Origin: Nomia melanderi | Taxonomy: Eukaryota > Arthropoda > Insecta > Hymenoptera > Halictidae | Direction of reading: 5' to 3' | NCBI RefSeq assembly: GCF_051020985.1 | Contig: NC_135008.1 | Coordinates: 806,001 to 870,000, forward strand | Length of the DNA: 64,000 nucleotides | Shown here: positions 61,021 through 64,000 of the stretch, in pieces | How the letters are laid out: the number at the start of each line of letters is the position of its first letter | Numbering within the stretch: position 1 is the stretch's first letter | Notes under the pieces: model-generated | Told to the model about the DNA's origin: nothing | The model's database searches: none | The model's input: the letters and a program-made list of their open reading frames with translations, nothing else | Program-made: the position numbers and the translations under genes

Positions 61021-61494
61021 CGAATTTGGCTCGAGTAAGCGACTCTAGTCCGTTCAATGGCGCGCGAATACGCCCGCCCGCTTCGATGTACGCCGCTGTG
61101 TTCCGGCCTCGTGCTCTTTCACCTACTAACGGTTACTTTATTACGGTTCCTCGAGTCTCGGTAAACTGCTCGGCTACGCTTCGCGATGGCGACCTTCGCG
61201 CGCGAAAGATCCATCCCGTGCCCGGCCAGCCGCGATTCGTCCGGCTGGATCCTCGGCCGCTTTCGAACGCGTTTCTGGTAACACGATCGTCCCGACTATT
61301 TCGCGATCTGCTTCGCGTTACCAATTTTCTCGAACGAAATCCCAGATCGGTGGGAACTGGCCGTCGCGAGCTCTCTCGCGCGTCGAAACACAGAAACGGG
61401 GATGTTATTTACGGGCCACGAGGTAGCCGCGTTACGCAGATTCGTCACGGGTTCGTCGCAGAATCGATGCGAGCGAGGCACGGATCGTGCAGGA

Positions 61495-61536
61495 TCGTAA
61501 CACGATTGTAACACGATTGTAACACAATTGTAACGC
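61495..61536. repeat. 12-bp tandem repeat (GTAACACGATT)
   Basis: About four units; the third has CAATT for CGATT. Confidence 0.85.
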
Positions 61537-62354
61537 GACTCCGACACGTCCCCGTGTAAACGGATCACTCCAATTCCACGTAGCAGTGAAAATCGGCGTG
61601 ATTCTGGTTCCGCGAGTTCGCTGTTTACGCGGAGAAAGAGCAGACCAGCCGTCGTATTCCACCGTTCATGGAGAACTTCTGAAAGAAAGACGCTTCGAGT
61701 CGTCCCTCCCGGCAAATCGTTCGTCGCAATTGTTCCAATCGCGTCGAGCCCGCGTTACGTAAAGGAACCTACGGCCGCGACGACGTGCTGGGAACAGCCA
61801 TAACGGTACGGAACGAGAACGATCCCCGAAAAAGCCGAACAACCCGATCCGCGGGCGAGTCACTCGCAATGAAAACTGTAAGTACCTTCTTCTTCGTTAT
61901 AATCGACGAGGGATTTTCGCACGACTGCGCATCGTTCGACGAGTATTTCGATTCGGTCAGCTGAGAATATCGCGTGGTCGTGGTGTGTATCCAATTTTAG
62001 CGGGCCTCGGGAGGACCGCGGACTACGCACGCGTTGCAACCAGAATCGCGAGAAGAATGCATAAACCGTCGAGTCTCACTTGGTCGCGACTGTTCCGCTC
62101 TCGTTCTCGCGGTTCCCCGCGGCGAGCGACGATCGATGATCGATGATCGACGATGATCGTCGATCGCCGATCACCTACGTAACGAAGGTATCAGGCACAC
62201 CGACAACTTTTCCGCACGAAATCCTCGCGACCTCCCGAAACGCGCGCGAGAGCTGCTCCTCCACTCGAAACGCGTCGCACGAGCGCTGACCGGCGACTCA
62301 CTCCCGCTCGGCCTCTTTCTCCGGCCTCTTCTCACCGAGTGCCAGCCGATCGGT

Positions 62355-62474
62355 GCGCGGAGCGGTATGGAGCGGTACGGAGCGGCGAGCAGCGGCGTGC
62401 AGTGGCGTGGAGCGGCGTGGAGCGGCGTGGAGCGGTGTGAAGCGGCGTGGAGCGGCGTGAAGCGGCGTGGAGAG
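62355..62474. repeat. 10-bp minisatellite (GGAGCGGCGT)n
   Basis: About twelve units with substitutions over 120 bp. It gives repeated Trp/Ser/Gly pseudo-frames on + and repeated Thr/Pro/Leu-His pseudo-frames on -, which should not be called as genes. Confidence 0.9.
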
Positions 62475-64000
62475 ATCTCTTCGAACTTGGAGCAACTCTT
62501 GTCGACGAACACGAGAGAGAACCCGGGAGAGGATCGGAGAGAAAGAGAGAGGCCGCTGGTGGGAGGGGGTCGGGAAAGGGGAGGAACCAAAACAGCGACT
62601 CCAAGTTGTCACCTGATCGCGGTCGTCCGCCTGCGCGTTCGCTCCTCCGTCTTCTCCGCGTCGTCCTTCCTCTACATCCCTCTCTGCGACCCGCCGCGCT
62701 ACGATTCCTCTGCAAACGGTACCGCGCGCGCCTCGTCCGTGTCCTCGTCCACCCTTATCCTGTTTCCTCGCCGACACTGCTACCTGCACACCGTCGGCGT
62801 CACAGCGACAGTCACAGTCATCGTCACAGTCATCGCTGACCTCCGAAACGAGTGTCCTCCGCAGCCCCCGCGTCCTCGATCGCGCGCTACTCCGAACGTT
62901 CTACGGTCTTCCCTAGATTCGAGTACATCGAGGACCTACCGAAACCCGTCAATAACCGCCCAGCGATACGAGCGAGTCGAGGGACCACGGAGATTCGTCG
63001 ATTCCATCGCGAGGCTGTCCCCCGACATCGGTTTGCCCGGCTCGCGAACGAACATCGCGGTTACTGGTACGCGGCTCGAAGTAGAAACATTCGTGCCAGG
63101 GGTGCGCGGTAAGATAAAATCGATCGAGTATCCGCCGCAAAGACGATTCGTACCTGCGAACGCGCCGCGTCGTCGTTCTAGTTCCACTTCCGCGTAGCAA
63201 CTTTAAGCTCCAGCCCGTTTCGAACGGTAATTACGGAATCTCCGGGGAAAAAAGCGACGTCGGCGAACAAAACATTCGTTCGCCTCGACGTCACGAGGGC
63301 GACGCGTGGAACAGCTGATCGCGTAACGAGTCGAAACCCGATAATCCAATTTCGTTGGAAGAGTCGGCGCAGCTCGCCCCGACGGAGCGTCGATGGCGTT
63401 TCGACGGAGGAAAAAGCAGTGAATCGTCGGTGAACCGAGCGTTCGGCTCGACGCCACGGGAAAGGGCTAAGTCCGTCGAGTTTGATCGCGCCTTCCGACG
63501 TCGATGCTGCGGCAAACGACGGGGGGCGGTCTGCCAGTGGCGCGGATCGGGGGCAGGAGAAGAGCCGGCGGAGGGTTGGAAAAGGAAGAGCTCGCAAGAA
63601 CGGACGAGAGCGGGCGAGAGCAGACAAGACCGAGCCCGAACGAATGCAGGCAAACGAAGCTTTCTCTTTGGCGCGGGACGCGTTGCGAGCGTCTCGAACG
63701 CTCGTGAAATACCTGGCTGGTCGTTTGCGGGCACAAACGCAATGGCGCGCGGCGCTCACGTTGCCCTCTATCCACACCGTCTACCTCGACACGTGGGAAT
63801 ATTGATTTCGCCGCGTCAGCTGCTCGCTCGCTGGCTCGCTCGCTCGTTCGCTCGCTTTCGCGACACTCGTCCATCGCTTCTCGTTCGTCGTTCGCAGTCA
63901 GTAAGTAGTCGGTTAACCGACAGTTTGTCCTTACCCCGACAACACGGGGTACGTAACTTATGAAAATACGCGACTTTGCTCCGTCCGAATCGGCTGATCG

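Larger units (their letters stand above)
57284..64000. other. Region upstream of trc: 5' UTR, promoter and intergenic sequence
   Basis: An acceptor-like TGTTACAG ends at 57295 on the minus strand, 12 nt before the trc start, so a non-coding 5' exon probably lies further up. No protein family is recognised on either strand. TGACCTTGG at about 58546 is another CAAGGTCA-type half-site. Repeats at 60973-61020, 61495-61536 and 62355-62474 are listed separately. Many Arg/Ser-rich frames after 60 kb are composition artefacts. Confidence 0.55.

Noticed and set aside
62298..62789. Repetitive Thr/Pro/Leu/His protein on -
   Set aside because: Translation of the 10-bp minisatellite at 62355-62474.

Overview
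This is a 64 kb piece of animal genomic DNA, almost certainly from an insect. It holds intron-interrupted genes with GT-AG splice sites, many microsatellites and short non-autonomous DNA transposons, and no bacterial-type operons. The sequence is GC-rich and full of CpG, and the two recognisable proteins are insect-like. A hymenopteran such as a bee or ant fits best, but that is inference from base composition and not proof.

Two protein genes are clear, and they point towards each other. On the + strand, 1 to about 46.4 kb is the 3' part of seven-up (svp), the insect COUP-TF orphan nuclear receptor. Three coding exons are present: 5369-5518 (second zinc finger), 16183-16734 (most of the ligand-binding domain) and 43765-44039 (end of the ligand-binding domain and stop). 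Introns of 10.7 kb and 27.0 kb separate them. The exons for the N-terminus and first zinc finger lie before the window. On the - strand, 57283 down to 55110, is a complete compact nine-exon gene for the NDR-family kinase Tricornered (trc, STK38 family). It translates without a break to 464 residues.

The svp introns are mostly GC-rich sequence with microsatellites. They also hold (a) low-CpG blocks rich in homeodomain-, GATA-, forkhead-, Sox- and nuclear-receptor-like sites, which are candidate enhancers; (b) four candidate MITE-type elements with inverted termini and TA or TTAA flanks; (c) a diverged dispersed repeat in two or three copies; and (d) a strong candidate recursive-splicing ratchet point at 26668/26669. 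The ratchet point is followed 47 nt later by a second donor, and inclusion of that 47-nt exon would put an in-frame stop into the receptor. A second site with the same 11-base core lies at 46788/46789, beyond the svp stop codon.

44040 to about 46450 is probably svp 3' UTR. 46.5-55.1 kb is the convergent interval, with the trc 3' UTR at its right end. 57.3-64 kb is upstream of trc and should hold its promoter and non-coding 5' exons; I recognise no protein gene there. Most other long open frames are by-products of high GC content.
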